Of a stretch of 24,803 nucleotides of DNA, positions 1 through 7,073 are shown piece after piece. Source of the stretch: Planctomycetaceae bacterium (GTDB lineage: Bacteria > Planctomycetota > Planctomycetia > Pirellulales > Pirellulaceae); NCBI GenBank assembly GCA_018658605.1, contig JABHUV010000275.1, forward strand, positions 1 through 24,803. The letters are read 5' to 3'. The notes beneath the pieces are model-generated. The model worked only from the letters and a program-made list of their open reading frames with translations. It was not told the origin of the DNA and did not search any database. The first letter of the stretch is position 1. Each line of letters starts with the position of its first letter. The position numbers were made by a program, and so were the translations under genes.

Positions 1-1244
1 CGCAACGTAATCTCGCAACATGGCGTTTCACCTGACGCAGAACGGACCTGAAATCTTACCAACTGCCAGGTGCCTTCTATTTCACCTAAGATTTCTTGCT
101 GTATCAATGCGTGAATATCACCGTCATAGATATCTTTTTTCTTATCCGCTAGTTTTTTGAACTCAATAAACACTTCCTGCAATTGTTCGCCCGACAAATG
201 ATAGCCTAACTCTCTCGCTCGATCCCCTAATGCCGCTCGCCCTGAGTGTTTCCCCAGCACTAAATCTGTTTTGGCTAAGCCCACATCCTCTGGCCGCATG
301 ATTTCATACGTCGTACGTTCTTTCAACATTCCATCCTGATGAATTCCAGCTTCATGGGCAAAAGCATTACGTCCGACGATTGCCTTGTTGCGTTGGACTT
401 GCAATCCCGTAATGGACGATAGTAATCGGCTCAACGGTACCAAGCGAGGAGTGTTTATATTCGTTTCACAGTTGTAGATATCGGCACGGGTGTTCAGTGC
501 CATGACGACTTCTTCGAGCGAGCAATTCCCGGCACGTTCGCCGATCCCGTTGATGGTGCATTCAATCTGCCCAGCACCATTCTCGATCGCCGCTAGACTA
601 TTTGCGACAGCTAAACCTAAATCGTTATGGCAATGAACACTGATTACGGCTTTGTCAATATTTGGCACTCGATCACATAACATCTTGATCGTTGCTCCCA
701 TTTGATCTGGCGTAGCATAGCCGACCGTATCCGGAATATTCACAGTCGTTGCTCCTGCTGCAATTGCTGCTTCGACAACTTCACACAAAAAATCGTGTTC
801 TGTCCGTGCAGCATCTTCGGGCGAGAATTCAACATCATCACAATAGTCAACAGCACGGCGCCCTCCATCGACAGCGCGGCGGATGATCTCTTCTCGAGTC
901 ATTTTTAACTTAAACTCACGGTGAATTGCACTAGTTGCTAAGAATACATGAATTCGACTCTTCTCCGCATGTTTCAAGGCCTCCCATGCTCGATCAATAT
1001 CCTTGTCACTACATCTTGCAAGTCCACAAATAGTTGCTCCATGCATCGTCCGAGATATTTCACTTACGGCTTCAAAGTCACCTGGCGAGGCGATTGGAAA
1101 ACCAGCTTCGATAATGTCGACACCCATATCGACTAGCGCGTGTGCTAACTCAAGTTTTTCGTTGAGGTTCATGCTACAGCCTGGTGACTGTTCCCCGTCG
1201 CGTAACGTAGTATCAAAGATTGCGATTTGTCGTGTGCTAGTCAT
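1..1244 (-). CDS. leuA: 2-isopropylmalate synthase, C-terminus cut by window edge
   Basis: Catalyses the first committed step of leucine synthesis: acetyl-CoA plus 2-oxoisovalerate gives 2-isopropylmalate, in the cytoplasm. Translating the minus strand from the ATG at 1242-1244 gives 414 residues before the window ends. The N-terminus carries the HMGL-like signature DTTLRDGEQSPGCSM (residues 11-25). Further on are the metal-binding motif SVHCHNDLG, the segment NGIGERAGNCSLEE and the motif FAHEAGIHQDG, all characteristic of LeuA. Full-length LeuA is usually about 510-530 residues, so the missing part is the leucine-binding allosteric domain. No convincing Shine-Dalgarno sequence precedes the ATG. 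The gene is preceded by a leucine-rich leader peptide and an intrinsic terminator, so it is probably controlled by attenuation. Homocitrate or citramalate synthase is a less likely alternative. Confidence 0.95.
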   Translation of the reverse strand, partial: MTSTRQIAIFDTTLRDGEQSPGCSMNLNEKLELAHALVDMGVDIIEAGFPIASPGDFEAVSEISRTMHGATICGLARCSDKDIDRAWEALKHAEKSRIHVFLATSAIHREFKLKMTREEIIRRAVDGGRRAVDYCDDVEFSPEDAARTEHDFLCEVVEAAIAAGATTVNIPDTVGYATPDQMGATIKMLCDRVPNIDKAVISVHCHNDLGLAVANSLAAIENGAGQIECTINGIGERAGNCSLEEVVMALNTRADIYNCETNINTPRLVPLSRLLSSITGLQVQRNKAIVGRNAFAHEAGIHQDGMLKERTTYEIMRPEDVGLAKTDLVLGKHSGRAALGDRARELGYHLSGEQLQEVFIEFKKLADKKKDIYDGDIHALIQQEILGEIEGTWQLVRFQVRSASGETPCCEITL

Positions 1245-1290
1245 GATTGAATGTCGCTGTGAATTGAAGAAAAGAGTGTTTTGTTAAGGC

Positions 1291-1323
1291 AAAAAAAATA
1301 ACCCGAGGTGTTTGGCCTCGGGT
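1291..1323 (-). terminator. leuA attenuator (intrinsic terminator)
   Basis: On the minus strand, arm CCCGAGG (1316-1322) pairs with CCTCGGG (1302-1308) across a 7-nt loop, plus one flanking A-T pair. The stem is followed by TTATTTTTTTT down to 1291. It lies 47 nt before the leuA ATG and after the leader ORF, so it would end leuA transcription early. The outer bases CCC of the first arm are also part of the proposed antiterminator. Confidence 0.85.
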
Positions 1324-1362
1324 GAATCGTTGTAACGCAGATTGTCGTTGGTTCATTCACCC
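1320..1362 (-). promoter_or_regulatory. leuA antiterminator hairpin
   Basis: On the minus strand GGGTGAAT (1355-1362), which contains the last Gly codon and the stop codon of the leader peptide, is perfectly complementary to ATTCACCC (1320-1327). The second arm includes the first three bases of the terminator stem, so the two hairpins exclude each other. A ribosome at the leader stop codon would cover the first arm and allow termination. A ribosome stalled at the leucine codons upstream would leave it free and allow read-through. The pairing is seen in the sequence; the mechanism is inferred from known amino-acid operon attenuators. Confidence 0.75.
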
Positions 1363-1422
1363 TTGGGGCCGTGCAATGAGCAGGCTTAGTAGATTCAGGG
1401 GTAATAGAAGTGTCTGTGACAT
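1357..1422 (-). CDS. leuL: leucine-rich leader peptide of leuA (21 aa)
   Basis: A 21-codon ORF starts at the ATG 1420-1422 and ends at TGA 1357-1359. Its core reads TLLLPLNLLSLLI, so leucines occupy positions 5, 6, 7, 9, 11, 12, 14 and 15: eight of 21 residues, using CTT, CTA, TTA, CTG and CTC codons. An in-frame TAG just upstream makes this ATG the only reasonable start. No Shine-Dalgarno sequence is visible, and the best promoter would place the transcript start at or next to the ATG. The run of leucine codons before a terminator and leuA is the hallmark of leader peptides that sense charged tRNA-Leu. It is too short for ordinary gene callers. Confidence 0.82.
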   Translation of the reverse strand: MSQTLLLPLNLLSLLIARPQG

Positions 1423-1428
1423 ATTTGC

Positions 1429-1457
1429 ACTCTAATGCAGGGCATTGATAAGGTCAA
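1429..1457 (-). promoter_or_regulatory. putative sigma70-type promoter of leuA leader
   Basis: On the minus strand, -35 TTGACC (1452-1457), a 17-nt spacer and -10 TAGAGT (1429-1434). The expected transcript start is near 1422-1423, at the leader peptide ATG, which would make that ORF leaderless. The match is good at -35 and moderate at -10. Confidence 0.5.
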
Positions 1458-1500
1458 CAGCTAATCTATGTGTAACTACCGCCGTTGCCGATTGCCGGTA

Positions 1501-2754
1501 CTATTTTGACTCGATGCAATACAAGCTTTTGTAAGTGCGGATTAGGATTCGGCCGTTGGCGAACGCGAGTGAACCGCGAGTGAGTTCTGCTAGTTTGTTT
1601 TCGTGGATGATATTGCATTGTTTAGGATTCGGATCGATAACAAATGTCGTTCCTTTATCATTAATAACAAAAATTTTTCCTTCGACTAAGCAGAGTGAAC
1701 TCCAGCACTTTGAATCTCCCAACCGTTGTTGCCATAATCGCTCGCCGGTTTTTAGATCCATACACCACGCAATTCCCGGTTCGTTCACAATATAGATGTA
1801 CTCACCGATGATTAACCCAGATCCAATCCGTTGCGGGTTTTCGACACGCTCCGTTTTATGCCATAAGCGATGAGATGCAGTAACGTCACCTTGCCCACCT
1901 CGTTTGATGGCAAGCGAGGGACCGCCATAGCCGCTCATCGTCACTGCGACATCACGATTGACCAGTGGCGAAGTATAGGCAAGCATGCCTGGGCCGTCGC
2001 AGGTCCAGAGGATATCACCAGTGCGGGGCTTCAAGGCATAGAACTTCAAGGGCATGCTGATGAACATCACCGCATCAGCGCCACTGCCATAAACAAAAGG
2101 CGTGCTCCATGATCCTCGAAACTCTTCAGGTTTGGTAGATACAAAGTTCTTTGACTCGGTTTTCCAGACTTCCTCGCCTGTTTCAATATCCAATGCGATC
2201 CAAAATGCGCGGACTCCCGGGCCGCAATTAATAATCACGAGATCTTCAAAAATCACCGGGCTAGCAGAAGTACCCCAGATATGTTCCAGCCGTCCCATGT
2301 CCGCTTGCCACTTTAAGTTTCCTTTCATGTCGACACAGTGGATGCCTGCTGAGCCGAAGGAAACGACGATATGCTTTCCGTCAGTGACCGGTGACCCAGC
2401 TGCGTGCGGATTAGTCTTATGCGTTTTCTCAACATGCTCAATCGCCGTAGTGTATTGCCATCGCTGCTTACCAGATTGTAGATCGTAGCAGGTTAAATGG
2501 CGTTTCGTGCCTTCAGCGGTCGCTTGCGTTAGCAGAACATTGTCTTGCCAAGTAATGGGAGTTGAGTTTCCAGGAGCGGGCAAGTCGATCCGCCAGGCGA
2601 CGTTTTCGGTTGTGGACCAAGTTGTTGGAAATCCCTTTTCCGAGGTTGCACCGTTGCCATTGGGTCCGCGCCAAGACGACCAGTTTTCTGCCTGGAGGGT
2701 TGGGTAGGAGCTTATGACAATGATAAAGGCGACAATGAGTTTGTGCAGAGACAT
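1501..2754 (-). CDS. secreted PQQ-like beta-propeller protein
   Basis: A 417-residue protein with an N-terminal signal peptide (hydrophobic residues about 5-20, likely cleavage after LQA near 22). The mature part begins WSSWRGPNGNG, an opening common in planctomycete secreted PQQ-like proteins. It then shows repeated blade motifs: a Gly-Lys/Glu before a conserved Trp (DLQSGKQRWQY, DMKGNLKWQA, DIETGEEVWKT, KPRTGDILWT, DLKTGERLWQQ). This gives about six to seven blades of the pyrrolo-quinoline-quinone/BamB-like propeller fold. No cytochrome motif (CxxCH) or dehydrogenase catalytic region is apparent, so it is unlikely to be a true quinoprotein dehydrogenase. An extended -10 (TGGTATCAT on the minus strand, hexamer at 2793-2798) could be its promoter. 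The role is unknown; a periplasmic scaffold or binding function is inferred. Confidence 0.85.
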   Translation of the reverse strand: MSLHKLIVAFIIVISSYPTLQAENWSSWRGPNGNGATSEKGFPTTWSTTENVAWRIDLPAPGNSTPITWQDNVLLTQATAEGTKRHLTCYDLQSGKQRWQYTTAIEHVEKTHKTNPHAAGSPVTDGKHIVVSFGSAGIHCVDMKGNLKWQADMGRLEHIWGTSASPVIFEDLVIINCGPGVRAFWIALDIETGEEVWKTESKNFVSTKPEEFRGSWSTPFVYGSGADAVMFISMPLKFYALKPRTGDILWTCDGPGMLAYTSPLVNRDVAVTMSGYGGPSLAIKRGGQGDVTASHRLWHKTERVENPQRIGSGLIIGEYIYIVNEPGIAWCMDLKTGERLWQQRLGDSKCWSSLCLVEGKIFVINDKGTTFVIDPNPKQCNIIHENKLAELTRGSLAFANGRILIRTYKSLYCIESK

Positions 2755-2850
2755 ATTAATAACTTTTCAAAAGACAAATATTCCAAGGATCTATGATACC
2801 AGAATCGGAAGACGTAAAGGGCAACGCCACTGAGCTAGTGGGGGCGGGCA

Positions 2851-3843
2851 TTAACGGTTGAAATTGTCACCGCGAAAGCGAGGAGAAGCGATTTGTGTTT
2901 GATATCGCGGGATGTCGCCAGGCGCAGGTTGCACTTGGTCGAGAGGATAATAGTAACTGGTCTGCGGTGCAGGCATCGTGGATAAATCGATTTGCTCATA
3001 TCCATCGTACTTTGGGATAGTCCACAACTGGGAGGCATTGCCCATGTTCGAGTTGATTTGATAACGTGGCACATCGATTTGAAATGCAATTTGATTTTGT
3101 TGACCGGGAAACAGCTGGATTTTAATGCGGTGCGGCAACGAAACTCCGTGCTGTGGATAGAAACTATGTTTGCTGGCTTTGACGGATGCCAATGATTTAC
3201 CATTATCTAGCGTCAGATGTTGTTCGAGGACCCAACCAAAACGATCGTCAATGATTAAACGACGATTCAGGTCACCCAGTGGTGATTGGATACGACTGCG
3301 AATTTCATATTTGCCTTGGCCCAAGTCGAAAGGGCCTTCGTGGTGTTCGGTTGGGTCGATATATACAAGCCCCATAGCTTCTGGAATCCAGTTTAGATCG
3401 ATTGGCATATAGTACTTTGCGGCCGTTTTTGCCAGTTGTTCATGACGTACAAAGTAAACGGCCGGATCTGGTTGCTCGCGTATCCATAACCAAGCCAGTT
3501 CTTGGTTGCTGCCAAAATCGACTTCAGTGCGAGTGAAATCGAACAAACTAGCGGTCAAACGAAAATTTCGTGGGCGGTCGATTACGACGTTTGCTTTGAG
3601 TGAGGGAACGCCGGGGATGGAAACTTTGGCATTTTGTGTTTGCAATTGTTGAATCGACTGACTGGTGTTTACCGTCGCCATGATCGTTTCAAGTGTCGGG
3701 CGTCCTTCGAAGGCAACTGGTGGCAGCCCAGCATGTTGCTGGACATAGTTATTCCAAGCAGGGCAACCGGTGAGCAGAATGCTATTCGTCAGTAAGGCTA
3801 CGATAAAAATCCGCGCGTTCGTATTGTTGGACGAGTATTTCAC
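2851..3843 (-). CDS. lipoprotein of unknown function, third gene of sigma-factor operon
   Basis: A 330-residue protein starting with GTG. A hydrophobic segment (residues about 12-25) ends in the lipobox LLTGC, so the cysteine near 26 should be lipidated after signal peptidase II cleavage. The segment following it (VNTSQSIQQLQTQNAKVSIPGVPSLKA, then a planar beta-rich stretch containing RPRNFRLTASLFDFTRTEVDFG) resembles the half-barrel of LolA/LolB-like periplasmic lipoprotein-binding proteins. That fold call is an inference from pattern only. The C-terminus is rich in Pro, Gln and Tyr. It begins 5 nt after the stop of the preceding gene and so is translated from the same mRNA as the ECF sigma factor. 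Confidence 0.8.
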   Translation of the reverse strand: MKYSSNNTNARIFIVALLTNSILLTGCPAWNNYVQQHAGLPPVAFEGRPTLETIMATVNTSQSIQQLQTQNAKVSIPGVPSLKANVVIDRPRNFRLTASLFDFTRTEVDFGSNQELAWLWIREQPDPAVYFVRHEQLAKTAAKYYMPIDLNWIPEAMGLVYIDPTEHHEGPFDLGQGKYEIRSRIQSPLGDLNRRLIIDDRFGWVLEQHLTLDNGKSLASVKASKHSFYPQHGVSLPHRIKIQLFPGQQNQIAFQIDVPRYQINSNMGNASQLWTIPKYDGYEQIDLSTMPAPQTSYYYPLDQVQPAPGDIPRYQTQIASPRFRGDNFNR

Positions 3844-3848
3844 AGGAT

Positions 3849-4337
3849 TTAAGCGGCGTCCTTGTAGAGCATCGTGGTTAGCTGTTGCTGTAACGATTTG
3901 ACTTGCTCAACGGTCGGTTGAGTCACTGGCACCTTGTATTCTTTTTCACTTTTAGGCTCGGACAAGACCATCAACTCGGTGCCTTGCTCGTCTTCTTCGG
4001 AACCATTAAGTCGCATGATACGTTTGCGGACCATCAGTAGTGACAGTACATAAGCCATGTCTTGTGACTCAGGACTGGCGTGCAATTGTTCGAAGTATTG
4101 CAGCATGACCTCCTTAGGTGCCAAGTTTAATTTGTTTTGTTCGTCGTCGGGCATGGTAGATTTCCACCATCCGATTGCGGTCTCCGGCGGGCCTTCCCAA
4201 GCATCTTGACAAAAGTCGTGTCGAACGACATCGGCGCCGTCACTGAGTAATACCGAATAGAATACTTCCCCCGGCACAAATTTATGCTGAGAAGAATGAC
4301 ATTCGGGCGAGGAGTTTTGAATTTGAAAATCGAACAT
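3849..4337 (-). CDS. conserved small protein of unknown function, between sigma factor and lipoprotein
   Basis: A 162-residue soluble protein that I cannot assign to a named family. It has an N-terminal segment PECHSSQHKFVPGEVFYSVLL followed by VVRHDFCQDAWEGPP, then a conserved-looking WWKSTMPD and an acidic/helical C-terminal half with SEEDEQGTE. The Cys and His residues in the first 45 positions could form a metal site, but this is a guess. The gene starts 9 nt after the ECF sigma factor stop and ends 5 nt before the lipoprotein start, so it is the middle gene of a compact operon. That position would suit a regulator of the sigma factor, although no anti-sigma domain or transmembrane helix is visible. 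Confidence 0.75.
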   Translation of the reverse strand: MFDFQIQNSSPECHSSQHKFVPGEVFYSVLLSDGADVVRHDFCQDAWEGPPETAIGWWKSTMPDDEQNKLNLAPKEVMLQYFEQLHASPESQDMAYVLSLLMVRKRIMRLNGSEEDEQGTELMVLSEPKSEKEYKVPVTQPTVEQVKSLQQQLTTMLYKDAA

Positions 4338-4346
4338 GAAACGACT

Positions 4347-4970
4347 TTACCGTTGTCGCAAGCGCGCTCGAGCACGACTTAGCGTCGGACCTATACTGTT
4401 TTCGGGTAATCCCGTAATGCGACTAATCTCATAATACGTGCGTCCTTCGAGGTGATACATTTCAACGACCTCGCGTTCTTTTCCAACAAGCTGATTTAAA
4501 ATATTAGCGACCGCATCGCGATCCGCCGCTTGCTCTTCGGGCAACGGTTGTTGGTCTTGTAGGGGAGCGGTTTGGTCGAGTGGGATTTTGAAAGCATAAA
4601 CTTTACTCTGCTCCCCCTCTCCGTTTTCTGTTTCTCCATTAGCATTGGAATTTTGAATTCGAGGATGTCTTTTGTTTACAAATTCACGGACGACGATACG
4701 CCGGATGATGATCGCCAGATAGGTGGCGAGGGAACTATTACCACGGAACCGTCGTAGCACGGCAAAGTCGTTTTTGATAATTTGCAGGAAGACTTCTGCA
4801 GCGTAGTCTTCTTCGTCGTGGCTGGATATTTGCGAGGTTCTTGATTTAGCGGTTTGGCGAATCGTGTGATATGTCAGACCGATATAACGATCGACGAACT
4901 CTTCCCAGGCGCCAGCGGACCGAGCAATGCAGCGAGTGAGCAGGTTGCGATCAAATTCGGAAAGAGCCAC
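4347..4970 (-). CDS. ECF-type RNA polymerase sigma factor
   Basis: A 207-residue sigma-70 family protein, shorter than housekeeping sigma factors and in the ECF range. Region 2 lies at about 15-100 (AWEEFVDRYIGLTYHTIRQ, then EEDYAAEVFLQIIKNDFAVLRRFRG and SLATYLAIIIRRIVVREF). A variable acidic linker follows at about 105-145. Region 4 is at 152-205, with LVGKEREVVEMYHLEGRTYYEISRITGLPENSIGPTLSRARARLRQR read in segments as a helix-turn-helix that would bind the -35 element. The start codon is GTG, supported by a GAGG Shine-Dalgarno 9 nt upstream. It leads an operon with a small unknown protein and a lipoprotein. No anti-sigma factor is encoded next to it. The target promoters are unknown. Confidence 0.9.
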   Translation of the reverse strand: MALSEFDRNLLTRCIARSAGAWEEFVDRYIGLTYHTIRQTAKSRTSQISSHDEEDYAAEVFLQIIKNDFAVLRRFRGNSSLATYLAIIIRRIVVREFVNKRHPRIQNSNANGETENGEGEQSKVYAFKIPLDQTAPLQDQQPLPEEQAADRDAVANILNQLVGKEREVVEMYHLEGRTYYEISRITGLPENSIGPTLSRARARLRQR

Positions 4971-5417
4971 GGAAATAGACCTCGGGTTGATTTAATTAAG
5001 TACGTGAGTTGCAATAGAAGTAAGTGATTTGGTTTGCATTGACAGGTTAATGAGCTTGTCAGTGCTATTTAACTCTGAAATTCTAGAAATCAATGCGAAA
5101 TGAGGCAATATTAATCACGTCTCTTGGCTCGCTTTAGTCAGTATTTCATCGCTTTATATTGAGTAAGGAGAGATCCGATTTTAGTGTCGGTTACGAGTCT
5201 GGAGCGGATGGCAACTTAAAATTACCCCTGAAAAAATGCATTTTTTCATCAAAAGATAGTGTCTTCGTGCTAGTGCAGCGATATGTTTTTCGATTAAACT
5301 GCGACTTAGAAAGTTATTTCTTCAAATTCTCGTCGTTTTTGGTCGATTGACTTTCTAGCCGTATATTTTTTTTGCCGTATATCGCCCGTTAGGGCACTTG
5401 TTAGGAGGACCACCCTC
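4971..5417. other. intergenic region between divergent sigma-factor and ferredoxin genes
   Basis: About 450 nt separate the divergent starts. It contains a 20-bp perfect palindrome (5229-5248) and, nearer fdxA, a repeated GCCGTATAT element (around 5359-5382) overlapping AT-rich -10-like sequences. A -35-like TTGGTC, 17-nt spacer and TATATT are possible for fdxA. A 63-codon ORF from a TTG at 5159 has no family resemblance and was not accepted as a gene. Confidence 0.5.
5229..5248. repeat. 20-bp perfect palindrome upstream of ferredoxin gene
   Basis: TGAAAAAATGCATTTTTTCA reads the same on both strands. It lies 170 nt before the fdxA ATG. It could be a binding site for a dimeric regulator or simply an AT-rich palindrome; its stem is too weak for a typical terminator. 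Confidence 0.6.
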
Positions 5418-5690
5418 ATGACGCATGTCGTTTGCCAAGCCTGTTTTGGCTGTAAGTATACAGATTGTGTTGTCGTTTGCCCTGTAGAATGTTTTTACGA
5501 AGGCGAGCAAATGCTTTATATTCACCCAGAAGAATGCATCGACTGTGAAGCGTGTGTTCCGGAATGCCCAGTGGAAGCTATTTTCCTTGATGAAAATGTT
5601 CCAGAAGGCCAAGAAGGCTTCACTGAGCTCAATGCTGAATTATCGTTGACGACAGAAGTCATCACCGAGAAAAAAGATCCATTGGTCTAG
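5418..5690 (+). CDS. fdxA: 7Fe ferredoxin ([3Fe-4S][4Fe-4S])
   Basis: A 90-residue electron carrier of the Azotobacter FdI-like family. The N-terminal half has C9xxC12xxxxC17xxxC21xxxC25 ([17 protein letters not shown]), and the second half has C40xxC43xxC46xxxC50 followed by Pro. Aligned to FdI, C9, C17 and C50 would hold the 3Fe cluster and C21, C40, C43 and C46 the 4Fe cluster; C12 and C25 are the usual extra cysteines. C6 is an additional one. The hallmark CFYEG segment and HPEECIDC are present. The C-terminal tail is short and acidic. AGGAGG lies 9 nt before the ATG, an unusually strong ribosome binding site for this window. It is monocistronic, ending in a clear terminator. Its redox partners cannot be told from the neighbours. 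Confidence 0.93.
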   Translation: MTHVVCQACFGCKYTDCVVVCPVECFYEGEQMLYIHPEECIDCEACVPECPVEAIFLDENVPEGQEGFTELNAELSLTTEVITEKKDPLV

Positions 5691-5723
5691 CATTCATTGC
5701 TAAAATCACGATCGATCCTAGAG

Positions 5724-5766
5724 CCCTTAGCATTCATTAGCGGGAAATGCTAAGGGTTTTTTATTT
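5724..5766 (+). terminator. intrinsic terminator of fdxA
   Basis: Arm CCCTTAGCATT (5724-5734) pairs perfectly with AATGCTAAGGG (5746-5756), 11 bp with an 11-nt loop. It is followed by TTTTTTATTT. No T-run follows on the opposite strand, so it acts in the plus direction only. Confidence 0.9.
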
Positions 5767-5832
5767 GAGGTATCCACCCTGCGATTTGTCGGGTGAATTG
5801 AAGGACCCAAAAAGGTGAGGTTCACCTTGGTT

Positions 5833-6138
5833 TCAGTTTTGGCTGAACCCGACGCGGTTGGATCGATCATCGCTGATTGGGTTCTTGATGAATTCTTCGT
5901 GGCAGTTTGAGCAGAGGTCATAGCGAAGTTTCTTATAGTCATCGCTACAGTTGCTAGCTTCGATCTCGCCTAGTTCATCAAGCAGCTCTTCGATCTCCAA
6001 AAGGTGATCTCGTTCATCTTCAGAATCTTGAAAATCAGGCAAGTCCATCATGGCCTGTGTTTCTAATCGAACCACATACCGCAGGTCGGTTTTAGGGTCG
6101 ATGGGTCGTTTGCAGCGATCACATGAGTAATGAATCAT
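5833..6138 (-). CDS. small CxxC/CxxC protein, putative zinc ribbon
   Basis: A 101-residue protein with CDRC at residues 6-9 and CSNC at residues 76-79, the arrangement of a zinc ribbon whose two knuckles are separated by a long acidic helical insertion (about 33-62, SEDERDHLLEIEELLDELGEIE). It begins MIHYSCDRCKRPIDPKTDLRYVV. No DNA-binding or enzyme domain is visible, and I cannot name the family; it resembles small conserved planctomycete proteins. The acidic helix suggests a protein-protein interface. It is convergent with fdxA and divergent from the HNH gene, so apparently transcribed alone. Confidence 0.75.
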   Translation of the reverse strand: MIHYSCDRCKRPIDPKTDLRYVVRLETQAMMDLPDFQDSEDERDHLLEIEELLDELGEIEASNCSDDYKKLRYDLCSNCHEEFIKNPISDDRSNRVGFSQN

Positions 6139-6329
6139 CCGTTTGTTGCCCTCGAAAGAGAATCTATGAAGAAACAGATATTTGAAAAGGAGTGTTTAGC
6201 GAGCATCCGTGTCGCCTCTGTTTCTCATTACTCTTCTATCGTAATACGTTCGCCCTATAAATTGCAACAACATTGGGTATAGTTTTTTGCGATGGTTATT
6301 TCGTGGGTTATGAATTGTGTCAGATTTGT

Positions 6330-6358
6330 TTGCCTCGGCCATAACGAGTCGGTAAAAT
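6330..6358 (+). promoter_or_regulatory. putative promoter of HNH gene
   Basis: -35 TTGCCT (6330-6335), 17-nt spacer, -10 TAAAAT (6353-6358). The predicted start near 6365 leaves a 5' UTR of about 65 nt before the ATG at 6431. Confidence 0.5.
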
Positions 6359-6430
6359 GAACGACTTACTTGCGAAAGATTAGTATTCCGACCACTTCGG
6401 TTTTAATCACAGCGGAAAGGAAGATGACGC

Positions 6431-7060
6431 ATGATTGCGGCTGACAGGCAAGGTCTCAACGCACAGGTTCTCTTGTTAAATCGTTTTTATATGGCGACGC
6501 AAGTGATCACTGCTCGTCAATCATTTATCTTGCTGTATCGCGATGTTGCAGAAGTGATTGATACCGAAGATGGGTCATTTTACAACTATAGTTTTTCGAA
6601 TTGGCAAGAACTTAGTCAATTACGGCATGAAGACGAGCAAGAACACGGGCTCGGAGATGCCCCTCATACGGATTGGATTCGCTCGACGCGACAGTTCATT
6701 GAAGTGCCTCATATTGTTCGACTCACAGAGTTTAATCAAGTACCAAAGTCGACGTTACGTTTTAATCGCAGCAACTTGTACGCTCGTGATAACCAGCAAT
6801 GCCAGTACTGCGGCAAGCATATCCCGCTGAGTAAAATGAGCCTCGATCACGTGATCCCTCGCAGTCAAGGTGGTGGGACGAGTTGGGAGAATATTGTTTG
6901 TAGTTGCGTACGGTGCAACACGAGTAAAGGTGGGCGTACACCCAAGCAAGCCCATATGAAACTGCTCAACAAACCGCACAAACCGGAAGGATTGGCCGCA
7001 CTGCCGATTAACCAAGCGAGCGACAAGTTTGAGGCGTGGGCGCCATTTCTGAACAGTTGA
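6431..7060 (+). CDS. HNH endonuclease family protein
   Basis: A 209-residue protein with a C-terminal HNH/beta-beta-alpha-metal nuclease domain. CQYC (124-127) and CVRC (159-162) form a zinc-binding pair. DH at 139-140 in LDHVIPRSQGG supplies the general-base histidine, and N154 and N163 complete the motif. The first 100 residues form an all-purpose N-terminal region (RQSFILLYRDVAEVID, then FSNWQELSQLR) seen in many stand-alone bacterial HNH proteins whose role is uncertain. AAGGAAG about 8 nt upstream fits the ATG at 6431; an overlapping ATG at 6423 is out of frame and stops at once. It is not associated with a methylase, phage genes or an intron, so it is more likely a resident housekeeping or repair nuclease than a restriction enzyme. 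Confidence 0.85.
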   Translation: MIAADRQGLNAQVLLLNRFYMATQVITARQSFILLYRDVAEVIDTEDGSFYNYSFSNWQELSQLRHEDEQEHGLGDAPHTDWIRSTRQFIEVPHIVRLTEFNQVPKSTLRFNRSNLYARDNQQCQYCGKHIPLSKMSLDHVIPRSQGGGTSWENIVCSCVRCNTSKGGRTPKQAHMKLLNKPHKPEGLAALPINQASDKFEAWAPFLNS

Positions 7061-7073
7061 TGGTGGCTACTAC

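Noticed and set aside
702..1287. Plus-strand ORFs of 62-94 codons over leuA
   Set aside because: They are antisense to a clearly conserved leuA frame and have no family resemblance.
2825..2842. Sequence resembling a tRNA D-arm (CTAGCTCAGTGG on the minus strand)
   Set aside because: No acceptor stem, anticodon arm or T arm can be built around it; it is only a short inverted repeat.
5159..5350. 63-codon plus-strand ORF starting with TTG upstream of fdxA
   Set aside because: It has no Shine-Dalgarno or recognisable domain and contains the 20-bp palindrome; it looks like chance in AT-rich sequence.
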